In this document: positions 14,592 through 21,709 of the stretch, piece by piece | How positions within the stretch are numbered: the first letter of the stretch is position 1 | How the letters are laid out: each line of letters starts with the position of its first letter | Source: a virus | DNA length: 22,054 bases | Virus record (IMG/VR): IMGVR_UViG_3300020463_002038 | Span: 1-22,054 of that record | Direction: 5' to 3' (one strand) | Translations under genes and position numbers: made by a program | Notes under the pieces: generated by a model | Databases searched by the model: none | What the model was told of the DNA's origin: nothing | The model's input: the letters and a program-made list of their open reading frames with translations, nothing else

Positions 14592-15197
14592 ATGGCAGTT
14601 ATAACAACATTAGGTGTACCAGACAATACAGGTAACACCACAACTATTATGCCCAAACTACAATATCGTTTTAGAGCAACGTTTATTGGAGAGGGCTTTA
14701 GTGCAACTCCTACGAGAAGTGTAATTAGTGTAAGTAGACCAAGTCTCACACACGATGAAATTCCGTTGGATATGTACAATTCAAAAATCTATCTTGCAGG
14801 TAAACATATGTGGGAACCAGTAACAGTCACTTTTAGAGATGACGTAGATAGTGTAGTAATAAGAGAATTAAATGGACAACTTAATAGACAAGTTGATCAT
14901 GCAAATCAAAGTTCACCAAGATCAGGTAGTGCTTATAAGTTCCAGTTATTGTTTGAAACATTAGACGGTGCAAGTCCTACACCAGGTGTATTAGATAAGT
15001 TTGAATTAGCTGGTGCATACATTCAAAATATTCAATATGGTGATATGGCGTATGCAAGTAGTGATCAGGTTCAAGTTACTGTATCTATTAGATACGATAA
15101 TGCAGAAATTTATGATGCTGCTGGTAATGCAACATTAACAGGTGCAACATTAGATCAAACATTGAGTAATGCAACAGGCGCAGGCACCAATAGTTAA
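14592..15197 (+). CDS. gp19: Tail tube protein (T4 gp19-like)
   Basis: 201 residues against 163 in T4. Family features: LQYRFRATFIGEGF at about 24-37, SVISVSRPSLTHDEIPLDMYNSKIYLAGKHMWEPVTVTFRDD (about 43-84) and a long C-terminal half with YKFQLLFETLDG, FELAGAYIQNIQYGDM and VQVTVSIRYDNAEIY. gp19 subunits stack as hexameric rings to form the tube that DNA passes through. The gene follows the sheath gene as in T4, but behind its own terminator and promoter, with a GAGGAG site. The Ala/Thr-rich C-terminal tail (about 25 residues) is an addition. The next gene, 10 nt away, is probably a paralogue. Confidence 0.9.
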   Translation: MAVITTLGVPDNTGNTTTIMPKLQYRFRATFIGEGFSATPTRSVISVSRPSLTHDEIPLDMYNSKIYLAGKHMWEPVTVTFRDDVDSVVIRELNGQLNRQVDHANQSSPRSGSAYKFQLLFETLDGASPTPGVLDKFELAGAYIQNIQYGDMAYASSDQVQVTVSIRYDNAEIYDAAGNATLTGATLDQTLSNATGAGTNS

Positions 15198-15207
15198 GGG
15201 GTAGCCA

Positions 15208-16041
15208 ATGGGATTAACAAGTAATACCGGCTTTTATAACCCAGCCGCAGAGCATTTTGGTGTAGACGACCCAGTAATGGTCAAAGCACCTCGAATGAAA
15301 TACCAGTTTAAGCTGGAAATTGTTCTTAACGAAAATGTTGCTATGGAAGATAATAGTTTTGGCAGAACTTTTATCTTCGATAGAGTGATGTCAGCTAGCA
15401 TGCCGGATTTCGATTATGGTATGCAAACACTGAACCAATATAATCGTATGAGACATATTCCTACTAAAATGACTATTTCTCCCACTAGTATTAGTTTTTA
15501 TGATACTAAAGATAATCAGTTTTCAACACTAATGAAAGCATATGCTGCACATTACTTTCAAGGTCATGACATGGACTCTAAGAACTTTAGTGGTTATGAA
15601 ATACTAAACGCAAAGTTTGCCGCAGGAGATGCACATCAGTTTGGCGCTAAAAGTATCAGTTCAGATAGTAGATTTATGTTTGAAGAGATTAGAATATATA
15701 ATACTGATACTGCACAAGGCGGGAGAGTCACAAACTTATATAACAACATGATGTTAAATGTCCAAGCTGATACATTAGACTTTGGTGCTAGTGCTCCTTT
15801 AATATATAATGTATCATTTCAATCTGAACACGCAAATATTGGAAGTTTAGGGTCAGCTGATATTAATGCAACACAAGCAGGACAACAGAATATACTGTCA
15901 ACAGTTGCTTCAACTGTGGCTAATAGACCAGCACAACAGGCTGTAACCAGTATAGGACAACGAATATTTCGAGGTGAGACTTTAAGATCAAATGAAGTCC
16001 TACGCAATATTGATGGTCAAACATTCGTGATATCAAACTAG
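15208..16041 (+). CDS. gp19-like tail tube paralogue, possibly a tube initiator or baseplate junction protein
   Basis: 277 residues. The start MGLTSNTGFYNPAAEHFGV is followed by MKYQFKLEIVLNE, FIFDRVMSASMPDFDYGMQTLNQYN and IPTKMTISPTSISFYDTKDNQFST. This strand order - short first strand, a 'P..... N' loop, then an S-I-S-F-like strand - resembles gp19-type tube folds. SAPLIYNVSFQSEHANIG is its last strand. The final 50 residues (QQNILSTVASTVANRP...) look helical or flexible. In T4, the tube initiators gp48 and gp54 share the tube fold and sit between baseplate and gp19; this could be one. A second tube subunit is the alternative. It lies 10 nt downstream of gp19 with an AAGGGG site, so cotranscribed. 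Confidence 0.5.
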   Translation: MGLTSNTGFYNPAAEHFGVDDPVMVKAPRMKYQFKLEIVLNENVAMEDNSFGRTFIFDRVMSASMPDFDYGMQTLNQYNRMRHIPTKMTISPTSISFYDTKDNQFSTLMKAYAAHYFQGHDMDSKNFSGYEILNAKFAAGDAHQFGAKSISSDSRFMFEEIRIYNTDTAQGGRVTNLYNNMMLNVQADTLDFGASAPLIYNVSFQSEHANIGSLGSADINATQAGQQNILSTVASTVANRPAQQAVTSIGQRIFRGETLRSNEVLRNIDGQTFVISN

Positions 16042-16042
16042 T

Positions 16043-16050
16043 AATAAATA
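16043..16050 (+). promoter_or_regulatory. Late promoter box, AATAAATA, for gp4
   Basis: AATAAATACTACTAGA then ATG at 16059; 8 nt between box and ATG. Same spacing and nearly the same downstream bases as at 21694. No ribosome site is visible. Confidence 0.7.
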
Positions 16051-16058
16051 CTACTAGA

Positions 16059-16511
16059 ATGGCAAATAATTTTCAACAGGGTATATACGAAGTAAAAAAT
16101 CGTAGCAAGTATGTGGGTAAACATCGTCCTAAGTATAGAAGTGGCTGGGAATTAAAGTTTATGCGTATACTAGATGATCATCCTAACATCCTAGCCTGGG
16201 CTAGCGAAAGTCATAGAATACCTTATCGTAATCCAGCAACAGGTAAAAATACACATTATGTGCCAGACTTTTTTATAGTATACGAAGATAAAAATAAACA
16301 ACGAAAAGCAGAGATGATTGAAATAAAACCAGCAGGACAAACACTAGCACATGCAAAAAGTCCAATGCAAAAAGCAGCGGCTATAGTAAATGAAGCAAAA
16401 TGGCAAGCTGCAAAAGTATTCTGTAAACATCAAGGCGTTGGATTTCGTGTATTAACAGAACATGAGTTGTTTAATAATCCTAAACAGCCTAAGAGAAGGA
16501 AAAGAAGATGA
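16059..16511 (+). CDS. gp4: Head completion protein (T4 gp4/gp50-like), nuclease fold
   Basis: 150 residues, the same length as T4 gp4. YRSGWELKFMRILDDHP at about 26-42, IPYRNPATGKNTHYVPDFFI at about 54-73, and EMIEIKP at 85-91 form a PD-(D/E)XK-type site: E31, D70 and E88-x-K90. The C-terminus is very basic (KQPKRRKRR). In T4 gp4 is needed to make filled heads competent to join tails and acts at the packaged DNA end. Here it precedes gp16 with a 4-nt ATGA overlap. A late box lies 8 nt before the ATG. Confidence 0.9.
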   Translation: MANNFQQGIYEVKNRSKYVGKHRPKYRSGWELKFMRILDDHPNILAWASESHRIPYRNPATGKNTHYVPDFFIVYEDKNKQRKAEMIEIKPAGQTLAHAKSPMQKAAAIVNEAKWQAAKVFCKHQGVGFRVLTEHELFNNPKQPKRRKRR

Positions 16512-16999
16512 GTAGCAAGATTGAAGATGTATTTGATTTGCCTCCTATGAATGGAGAACCGATAGAAGAACCTATTACCCAAGGGTTAGATTTACCACAA
16601 CTACAAGAACAATTAGATCAAGCAGATAAAATTGATGCCGCACTACCAATGGTTAGAAATATGGAAACATTAGATAGTGATATGGACAAGTATGCTGATA
16701 AAGCTATGCATGCCTTTCAGGATCTTATGGATCTTGGACAAAATGTTGAAGATAGGCATGCAGCGGCTGTGTTTGATACAGCAAGTAAAATGATGACTAA
16801 TGCTATTACAGCTAAGACAGCTAAAATGGATAAAAAATTAAAGATGATACAACTACAGCTTCAAAAAGCTAAGTTGGATCAGCAGATAGCTAAAGATAGC
16901 GGCAAAGATGATGCTATTCAAGGCGAAGCAGAAGAGTTCGAAGATCGCAATAGTTTAATCAATGCTGTCATCGAAAAAATGGGTAAGCCTGATAAATAA
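16508..16999 (+). CDS. gp16: Terminase small subunit (T4 gp16-like)
   Basis: 163 residues, about the same as T4 gp16 (164). The N-terminal acidic part (IEDVFDLPPMNGEPIEE) and DKYADKAMHAFQDLMDLGQ, then DRHAAAVFDTASKMMTNAI and a long charged coiled-coil-like helix around 110-140 (KMDKKLKMIQLQLQKAKLDQ) fit the central gp16 region that builds the oligomer ring. It recognises concatemeric DNA and stimulates gp17. Its stop is part of the next late box. In T4 gp17 follows directly; here it lies 4.7 kb away behind five other genes. Confidence 0.85.
   Translation: MSSKIEDVFDLPPMNGEPIEEPITQGLDLPQLQEQLDQADKIDAALPMVRNMETLDSDMDKYADKAMHAFQDLMDLGQNVEDRHAAAVFDTASKMMTNAITAKTAKMDKKLKMIQLQLQKAKLDQQIAKDSGKDDAIQGEAEEFEDRNSLINAVIEKMGKPDK
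16991..16998 (+). promoter_or_regulatory. Late promoter box, GATAAATA, overlapping the gp16 stop
   Basis: GATAAATAACT; the TAA at 16997-16999 is the gp16 stop. The next ATG (17020) is 21 nt beyond with a GAAGGA ribosome site, so it would have a short leader. Confidence 0.7.
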
Positions 17000-17019
17000 C
17001 TATAACGAAGGAAATCGCG

Positions 17020-17517
17020 ATGAAAAGTTTGACACAATATCTAGCTGAATCTGAAAAATCCTATGAGTTCAGACTTCGTAGTCTTAACGAGATTTCAGAT
17101 GAACATATGGACCGTATTGAATCACATATGGCCAAATACAATATGGAGAGCATGAGCTCACCAAAGAAAACTATTATGCACACACCTAGGGGCTTTGAAG
17201 ATAAAGGCGCACAGGAAGTATACATGTACGACATTAAAACAAAACTTCCAGCAACACCAAATAGCCTGCAAGAAGAAATTGCAGGAATTTGCGGAGTAAG
17301 CCTAGGCAGTATGATTGTTAATAATATGCTAGAAGCTAAAGAGCTTTGGGACGTTGAAGAAGAAACAAAAGACGAAGAACCCAAAAGTGTATTAGCTGAC
17401 GCAGATTATAGCGATTCCGAAAAAGTAGATCACAGTGAGCATTACGGTAACGAGTTTGTTGATAAATTTGTTAAAGCTCAACCAACAAACCAACTCAACA
17501 AAGAATATAAGGTGTAA
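17020..17517 (+). CDS. Probable head-associated protein with capsid-targeting-like N-terminus (165 aa)
   Basis: No family recognised. The first ten residues, MKSLTQYLAE, end in L-A-E and match the pattern of T4 capsid-targeting peptides; the protein at 20456 starts almost the same way (MKTLKTYLKE). The next part (FRLRSLNEISDEHMDRIESH) is helical, followed by a mixed region with TIMHTPRGFEDKGAQEVYMY and a strongly acidic C-terminal third (DVEEETKDEEPKSVLADADY). First gene of the block between the terminase subunits, behind a late box and a GAAGGA site. Prohead core, internal protein or scaffold-interacting protein are all possible. The gene itself is certain. Confidence 0.8.
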   Translation: MKSLTQYLAESEKSYEFRLRSLNEISDEHMDRIESHMAKYNMESMSSPKKTIMHTPRGFEDKGAQEVYMYDIKTKLPATPNSLQEEIAGICGVSLGSMIVNNMLEAKELWDVEEETKDEEPKSVLADADYSDSEKVDHSEHYGNEFVDKFVKAQPTNQLNKEYKV

Positions 17518-17521
17518 AACA

Positions 17522-19741
17522 ATGGATTTAAATGACTTATACAAATTGGCAGGAATTCAAAGAAGTGATACACCTGCGGTTGAACCACAAGAAGTGGAAC
17601 AGCAAGTAATTGAAGAGCCAACAGTTGATGGCAGAGAAGATATGAAAGCAATGATTGCCTTGGTTAGTCCTGAGCAATTAAATAAACTAGTAGGAAATGC
17701 TCCAGTGGAAGAAGATATGCCCGGAGAAAATGTTACCACTAAAGCAAACCCACAAGAATTCAAAGGCACACTAGGTAGTCCAGCAGATTTAAGTCTGCGT
17801 AGATACTTGGGAGCAAACGGAATGCCAGTTTCAATGGACGAAAGTTCCGTTTACAAAGATTTGACAACAGAAGAACTTAGCGAAGCGTATTTTAATTATA
17901 AACTGGATGAAGCGCCTAGGAAGGTAATAGGGTTGAAAGATCCAAACTTCCATACTGGTCCAAAAGATCTAATGCCAATGCCAATGCCGGATCCAATGCC
18001 GAATCCAATGCCAAGGCCACCAATGCCGGATCCAATGCCGGATCCAAGAGATCCAGATTATCCAGATCCAATGCCAATGCCGGATCCAGGTCCACCAAAT
18101 GACCCAACTCCGTTTCCAAGGCCACCGATGCCGGATCCAGGTCCACCAAATGACCCAACTCCGTTTCCAAGGCCACCAGAGGACCCAACTCCGTTTCCAG
18201 GTCCAAAGCCAAAAGATCCACCAGGTGAACCAATTCCAGAGCCAAGACCAGAGCCAGGACCTCCAATTCCAATACCAGGTGGTGGACCAGAAGAACCACC
18301 AAAACCAAAGATCGGAGATCCGGACGAAGGCTGGTACATTGAAGAACCAGGAAAAGCAGAAGAACCTAAGGATCCAATCGACACAAAGATTGATCCAAAA
18401 GATTTAGATGGCGATTCACCAGCAGATCCAAAAGATCCTAATTGGGATTTGAAGTTGGATGCGTTGGGAAGAAATATACAGACTTCAAAAGAGAGAGAAG
18501 AGATGTTTCAAAAATATGGACTTACTCCTCCTAGAGATGTACTTAAAGCACAAATGAAGCGTGAACAAGACAGGCGTGATCGTACAAATAAAGTCGGTTT
18601 TGATAAACTCTACAACGATAGAGACGAGGATACTTTAAATAGTACTTACGTCTCGCAACGCGATGAAAATGGCAATATTATCGATCCAAACCCAAAGGAA
18701 TCAACTATGAATGAAGAACCAAATGAAGGTAATGAATTTACTGGCGCATTAGCAAACGCTAAAAAAGCTGGTAAAAAAGAGTTTAAAGTAGACGGTAAAA
18801 CATATCAAGTAGAAGCAGTAGAACAGCTTCATGCAGATATGAATAGAATGCGTAAACTATCAGGATTAACTGAATCAACCATAATGGAAAGACCCGGACT
18901 AGAAAACAAAAGAGGGTATGACCCATTTGGATCGCAAGAACCAGAAACAAGGTTAAAAAACCAAAGAGGATTTGACCCATTTGGATCGCAAGAACCAGAA
19001 ACAAGATTAAAGAATCAAAGAGGCTTTGATCCATTTGGAGCTCAAGAACCTCCACAAAGTTTACAAGGTAAACGAGGATTTGATCCATTTGGCGGCGCAC
19101 CGGGTGACGAAGGCGACGAACCAGAAGATCCAATGGGCGGCATGGGAGAACCTAGTGGCGAACCAGCTCCAAGAGTACCAGATGCAATAGGTCCAACACC
19201 TACACCACCTAAATCAGATCCAATATTTGATCCATTTGGCGGTGCACCAGGAGATGAAGGAGATGATCCAGAAGATCCAATGGGCGGTATGGGAGAACCT
19301 GGCGGACCAGCAGATCCACCCGCAGGAACAAGACCACCAGATGCAATAGGTCCAACACCTACACCTCCTGCTTCAGGAACAAGACCACCAGATGCAATAG
19401 GTCCAACACCTACTGATCCAGCTACTCCGAGTGATGGGAAAGAAAAACCCAAAGCACCTGAGATTACAGCACAAATGAGAAAAGATGCTGAAGAGTATGC
19501 TGATAGAGATGGATTGCCATTAGATCAACTAGGTACACTAGTACCAGGTACAGTTGGTGGAATTCCAACAACACTAGAAGTTGATCCAAACTCTGGTACT
19601 GTTATCGATACGAAAACAGGCGATGTTATTGGCGGTGATGATGCAGATGCAGCTAGAGAAGCCGCTAAAGGAAGAACTCCTGGATTAGGTAACAAAAGTG
19701 AAAGCCTAGAAAGACTTCGAACCCTGTCAGGTATTAAGTAA
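17522..19741 (+). CDS. Large Pro-rich, repeat-bearing protein, probably virion-associated (739 aa)
   Basis: Start is ATG 17522 (MDLNDLYKLAGIQ), 4 nt after the stop of the previous gene, with an AAGGTG site; an in-frame ATG at 17435 would overlap that gene by 80 nt. Order: an N-terminal domain (1 to about 140), a Pro/Asp/Met-rich stretch (about 150-263) with PMPDPM- and DPGPPNDPTPFPRPP-type units, a linker, EFTGALANAKKAGKKEF plus VDGKTYQVE (a small beta motif), four 18-residue units of the type GFDPFGSQEPETRLKNQR, two longer Gly/Glu units, a Pro/Gly region and a folded end. MRKLSGL at 18848-18868 and LRTLSGIK at the C-terminus echo the N-terminal LAGI. No catalytic motif was seen. It may be an extended virion linker or core protein. 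Confidence 0.8.
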   Translation: MDLNDLYKLAGIQRSDTPAVEPQEVEQQVIEEPTVDGREDMKAMIALVSPEQLNKLVGNAPVEEDMPGENVTTKANPQEFKGTLGSPADLSLRRYLGANGMPVSMDESSVYKDLTTEELSEAYFNYKLDEAPRKVIGLKDPNFHTGPKDLMPMPMPDPMPNPMPRPPMPDPMPDPRDPDYPDPMPMPDPGPPNDPTPFPRPPMPDPGPPNDPTPFPRPPEDPTPFPGPKPKDPPGEPIPEPRPEPGPPIPIPGGGPEEPPKPKIGDPDEGWYIEEPGKAEEPKDPIDTKIDPKDLDGDSPADPKDPNWDLKLDALGRNIQTSKEREEMFQKYGLTPPRDVLKAQMKREQDRRDRTNKVGFDKLYNDRDEDTLNSTYVSQRDENGNIIDPNPKESTMNEEPNEGNEFTGALANAKKAGKKEFKVDGKTYQVEAVEQLHADMNRMRKLSGLTESTIMERPGLENKRGYDPFGSQEPETRLKNQRGFDPFGSQEPETRLKNQRGFDPFGAQEPPQSLQGKRGFDPFGGAPGDEGDEPEDPMGGMGEPSGEPAPRVPDAIGPTPTPPKSDPIFDPFGGAPGDEGDDPEDPMGGMGEPGGPADPPAGTRPPDAIGPTPTPPASGTRPPDAIGPTPTDPATPSDGKEKPKAPEITAQMRKDAEEYADRDGLPLDQLGTLVPGTVGGIPTTLEVDPNSGTVIDTKTGDVIGGDDADAAREAAKGRTPGLGNKSESLERLRTLSGIK
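17972..18309 (+). repeat. Pro-rich coding repeat region
   Basis: Short PM/DP units followed by a 51-bp tandem pair (from about 18081 and 18132; unit DPGPPNDPTPFPRPP...) and a partial third. The reading frame stays open, so length change is in units of codons. Confidence 0.85.
18909..19095 (+). repeat. 54-bp coding tandem repeat (DPFG units)
   Basis: Four units of 54 bp (18 aa) with the DPF codons starting near 18920, 18974, 19028 and 19082. Units 1 and 2 are near identical, unit 4 leads into a 73-bp element (19081-19153) that recurs at 19228-19300. Confidence 0.88.
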
Positions 19742-19751
19742 GGAAAAGATA

Positions 19752-20456
19752 ATGCCAACATCACAGGAAATGAGAGTAGACAAAACGTTTAATGGTGCAA
19801 TGGATCAAATCAATCGATTGCAAAAAGTTTTCCGTGATGAAGGCGGCCTTGCTAAAGCAGTAGTTGATGTTGGCGGTAGTCAAGACTTTGGCGCTATACA
19901 AGAAGCATTTGACAACTTGTATGGTGCATTGGAAGATGCACACTATGATGCAATGGCTGGTATCGAAGTAGAAGCAGTAAAACAAAAGCTAGGATACGGT
20001 TTACACAAATACGTTAAAGAAGATCCTAGTAAGCCAAACTTTCCAATGGAAATAGAACTAGCTGGTGACAGCATTTGGGATAGAGATGAACCTAATCCAA
20101 AAACTGTTACAGTTACAGACTATAATATGGATAAAGATGAAGAAGGATATGTAAGTGTTACAGTTCAACACGACGGTCCTTGGACTGTATATACAGATAC
20201 AGGTTTTGAAAAAGCTATTAGTGAGATGATTGGTATGGAAGTTTCATTTAGTGAACAAGGTATGCAACAAGATGGCATAGCTCACTTAGAAGGCGGAGAT
20301 GCTATGGAATCAGTAACTGAGAGTGCATGTGGTTGTGGATCTAGTTGTTCATGTGACGGTGCTTGTACATCAAGTTGTAACTGTGGACCAAGTTGTGATG
20401 ACACTTCACAAGCTGATATAGAACTAGCAATGTTAAAAAGAAATGCAGGATTATAA
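19752..20456 (+). CDS. Unknown protein with an 8-Cys tail and LKRNAGL C-terminus (234 aa)
   Basis: No family recognised for the body. Residues 1-110 look helical (MDQINRLQKVFRDEG..., EAFDNLYGALEDAHYD), 115-165 beta-like (TVTVTDYNMDKDEEGYVSVT). From about 193 to 215 there are eight cysteines in 23 residues, spaced CxC-x3-CxC-x3-C-x3-CxC-x3-C with Gly and Ser between, like a metallothionein or a small metal cluster. The last eleven residues, ELAMLKRNAGL, are nearly the same as the end of the next protein. The ATG has an AAGGA site and the stop overlaps the next start (TAATG), so translation is coupled. The Cys tail could bind zinc or copper, or be a disulphide cross-link; none is shown. Confidence 0.78.
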   Translation: MPTSQEMRVDKTFNGAMDQINRLQKVFRDEGGLAKAVVDVGGSQDFGAIQEAFDNLYGALEDAHYDAMAGIEVEAVKQKLGYGLHKYVKEDPSKPNFPMEIELAGDSIWDRDEPNPKTVTVTDYNMDKDEEGYVSVTVQHDGPWTVYTDTGFEKAISEMIGMEVSFSEQGMQQDGIAHLEGGDAMESVTESACGCGSSCSCDGACTSSCNCGPSCDDTSQADIELAMLKRNAGL

Positions 20457-21196
20457 TGAAAACACTTAAAACATATCTCAAAGAAGATCAAATAGATGAT
20501 AAAAAGATGGACCAGTTAGAGGAAATAGAAAAGTCTGCATATAGACTTATGGCTCAAATTGGAGAGTTAGAGGATCTAGACAGAGCTGAAGGCGCAAGTG
20601 GTGCTTATGATCTTACTGATCAAATAGTTACAATGGACAAGCACATGCAAGGCATGATTGAAGTTATACGGAGAGCATTTAAAATTGTTCCAACAAACGA
20701 ACCTGTAACAGGTGAATCAGTCGATGAAAATATCTCTAATATACCAATTAATGAGTGGTGGAGCGAATGGCAATCAGCTACAGCAAATTTCCCAATGATA
20801 GGAAAGTATATGAGAGGGTTTGGATATGATCCAAGTAGCAAAGAAGGTGTTAAAGCCTTTGTTAAACAAAACCCATCATGGATACAGAAGATGGGCCAAA
20901 TTTACGGAAAATATGCAAATGTTGGTTCTATACTTGGAAGAGCATTTGCTCCGCCAGGAATGAATGTTGATAAAGCAGTCGAGATAAGAGATAAAGTAAA
21001 AAATAAATACCCAACAGCATTTAAGCAGTTTGCACAAGGTGATGCAGGAGGTGCTCTTAAGACTATAGGAGTTACAGATTCAGTTGCAAGACAACATATA
21101 CAAAACATAATGTTCGAAGCCGCTATCGAAGCCGCCAAAGAGATTGTAACAGAACATCAAGAATTACAACTTCTTAAACGAAACGCAGGTCTCTAA
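20456..21196 (+). CDS. Unknown protein with capsid-targeting-like N-terminus and LKRNAGL tail (246 aa)
   Basis: MKTLKTYLKEDQIDDKK starts with a ten-residue peptide ending in L-K-E, like the protein at 17020. A helical stretch (EEIEKSAYRLMAQIGELEDL...) is followed by a more folded centre with EWWSEWQSATANFPMIGKYM, NPSWIQKMGQIYGKY and FAPPGMNVDKAVEIRDKVKN. The end, EIVTEHQELQLLKRNAGL, shares its last seven residues exactly with the previous protein, although most of those codons differ. No catalytic motif was seen. Start overlaps the previous stop; the next gene begins 1 nt after its stop. I infer a head-packaged protein; the mechanism is unknown. Confidence 0.78.
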   Translation: MKTLKTYLKEDQIDDKKMDQLEEIEKSAYRLMAQIGELEDLDRAEGASGAYDLTDQIVTMDKHMQGMIEVIRRAFKIVPTNEPVTGESVDENISNIPINEWWSEWQSATANFPMIGKYMRGFGYDPSSKEGVKAFVKQNPSWIQKMGQIYGKYANVGSILGRAFAPPGMNVDKAVEIRDKVKNKYPTAFKQFAQGDAGGALKTIGVTDSVARQHIQNIMFEAAIEAAKEIVTEHQELQLLKRNAGL

Positions 21197-21197
21197 T

Positions 21198-21698
21198 ATG
21201 AGAATCTTAGAATTATTTGAAGATCCAGGAGATCCAGAAGAAACTCCAAAACTTAGACCATCTGACTGGGCGCCTAAGAAAAAAGGTATGGATGACTTCG
21301 AACCTAACACACCTTTTGCATATGGAACAAAGCATAAGATGCAACAGAGAATGAAAGCAACTCAGAAAAAGGCTAAAGATGCTGGCTATGTAAAACCAGA
21401 CGGAACTGCTGATACTAGAGCATATTTCCAAGACAAACATGACCGAGAACGAGCAGAGGCTCAGGCAAAAGATCGTGCGTATAGAAAAAAATATCCTACA
21501 GGTAACGTAACAAGAAATGATACAGGCGACGATACTGGCAGTCTCGGCGTAACTGTAAGATCGTATGAAGATCCACCTAAACAAGTTCATCCAGATGATC
21601 GAAAAGATCAAAATAAATGGATGGGCGATGTAATGAATAAAAGGGCAAAAACTGCAAAAGCTCGTCACGAATTGAAAAGCACCCCAGACTTCACATAA
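21198..21698 (+). CDS. Basic hydrophilic protein with possible capsid-targeting N-terminus (166 aa)
   Basis: No family recognised. MRILELFEDPG begins with eight residues ending in L-F-E. The rest is very hydrophilic, rich in Lys, Arg, Asp and Pro, with APKKKGMDDFEPNT, a helical KHKMQQRMKATQKKAKDAG, HDRERAEAQAKDRAYRKKY and few hydrophobic residues, so it is probably disordered or DNA-bound. That is the composition expected of a small internal head protein. It begins 1 nt after the previous stop, and its own stop TAA is inside the late box of gp17. Confidence 0.75.
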   Translation: MRILELFEDPGDPEETPKLRPSDWAPKKKGMDDFEPNTPFAYGTKHKMQQRMKATQKKAKDAGYVKPDGTADTRAYFQDKHDRERAEAQAKDRAYRKKYPTGNVTRNDTGDDTGSLGVTVRSYEDPPKQVHPDDRKDQNKWMGDVMNKRAKTAKARHELKSTPDFT

Positions 21699-21701
21699 GT
21701 A
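21694..21701 (+). promoter_or_regulatory. Possible late promoter box, CATAAGTA, for gp17
   Basis: CATAAGTA, followed by 8 nt (CTACTATA) and ATG at 21710. It matches the context at 16043 (ATAAATACTACTAGA then ATG) but departs from TATAAATA at two positions. The TAA at 21696-21698 is the stop of the gene before. Confidence 0.5.
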
Positions 21702-21709
21702 CTACTATA

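Noticed and set aside
17435-17521. Earlier ATG at 17435 for the Pro-rich protein
   Set aside because: It would overlap the previous gene by 80 nt; ATG 17522 has a ribosome site and starts with MDLNDLYKLAGI, which matches the recurrent peptide.
18058-18384. Minus-strand Gly/Ser-rich open frames opposite the Pro-rich region, and similar ones at 19042-19452
   Set aside because: They mirror the Pro-rich coding repeats; low-complexity composition is a reflection of the sense strand and no promoter or ribosome site fits.
18912-19240. DPF motifs as eukaryotic clathrin-adaptor ligands
   Set aside because: DPF/NPF peptides bind eukaryotic AP-2 domains, but a bacterial virus would not need them; the likeness is probably chance from repeat expansion.
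18909-19300. Possible CRISPR array (regular repeats)
   Set aside because: The units are contiguous, in frame and encode a repeated peptide; there are no unique spacers and no cas genes.
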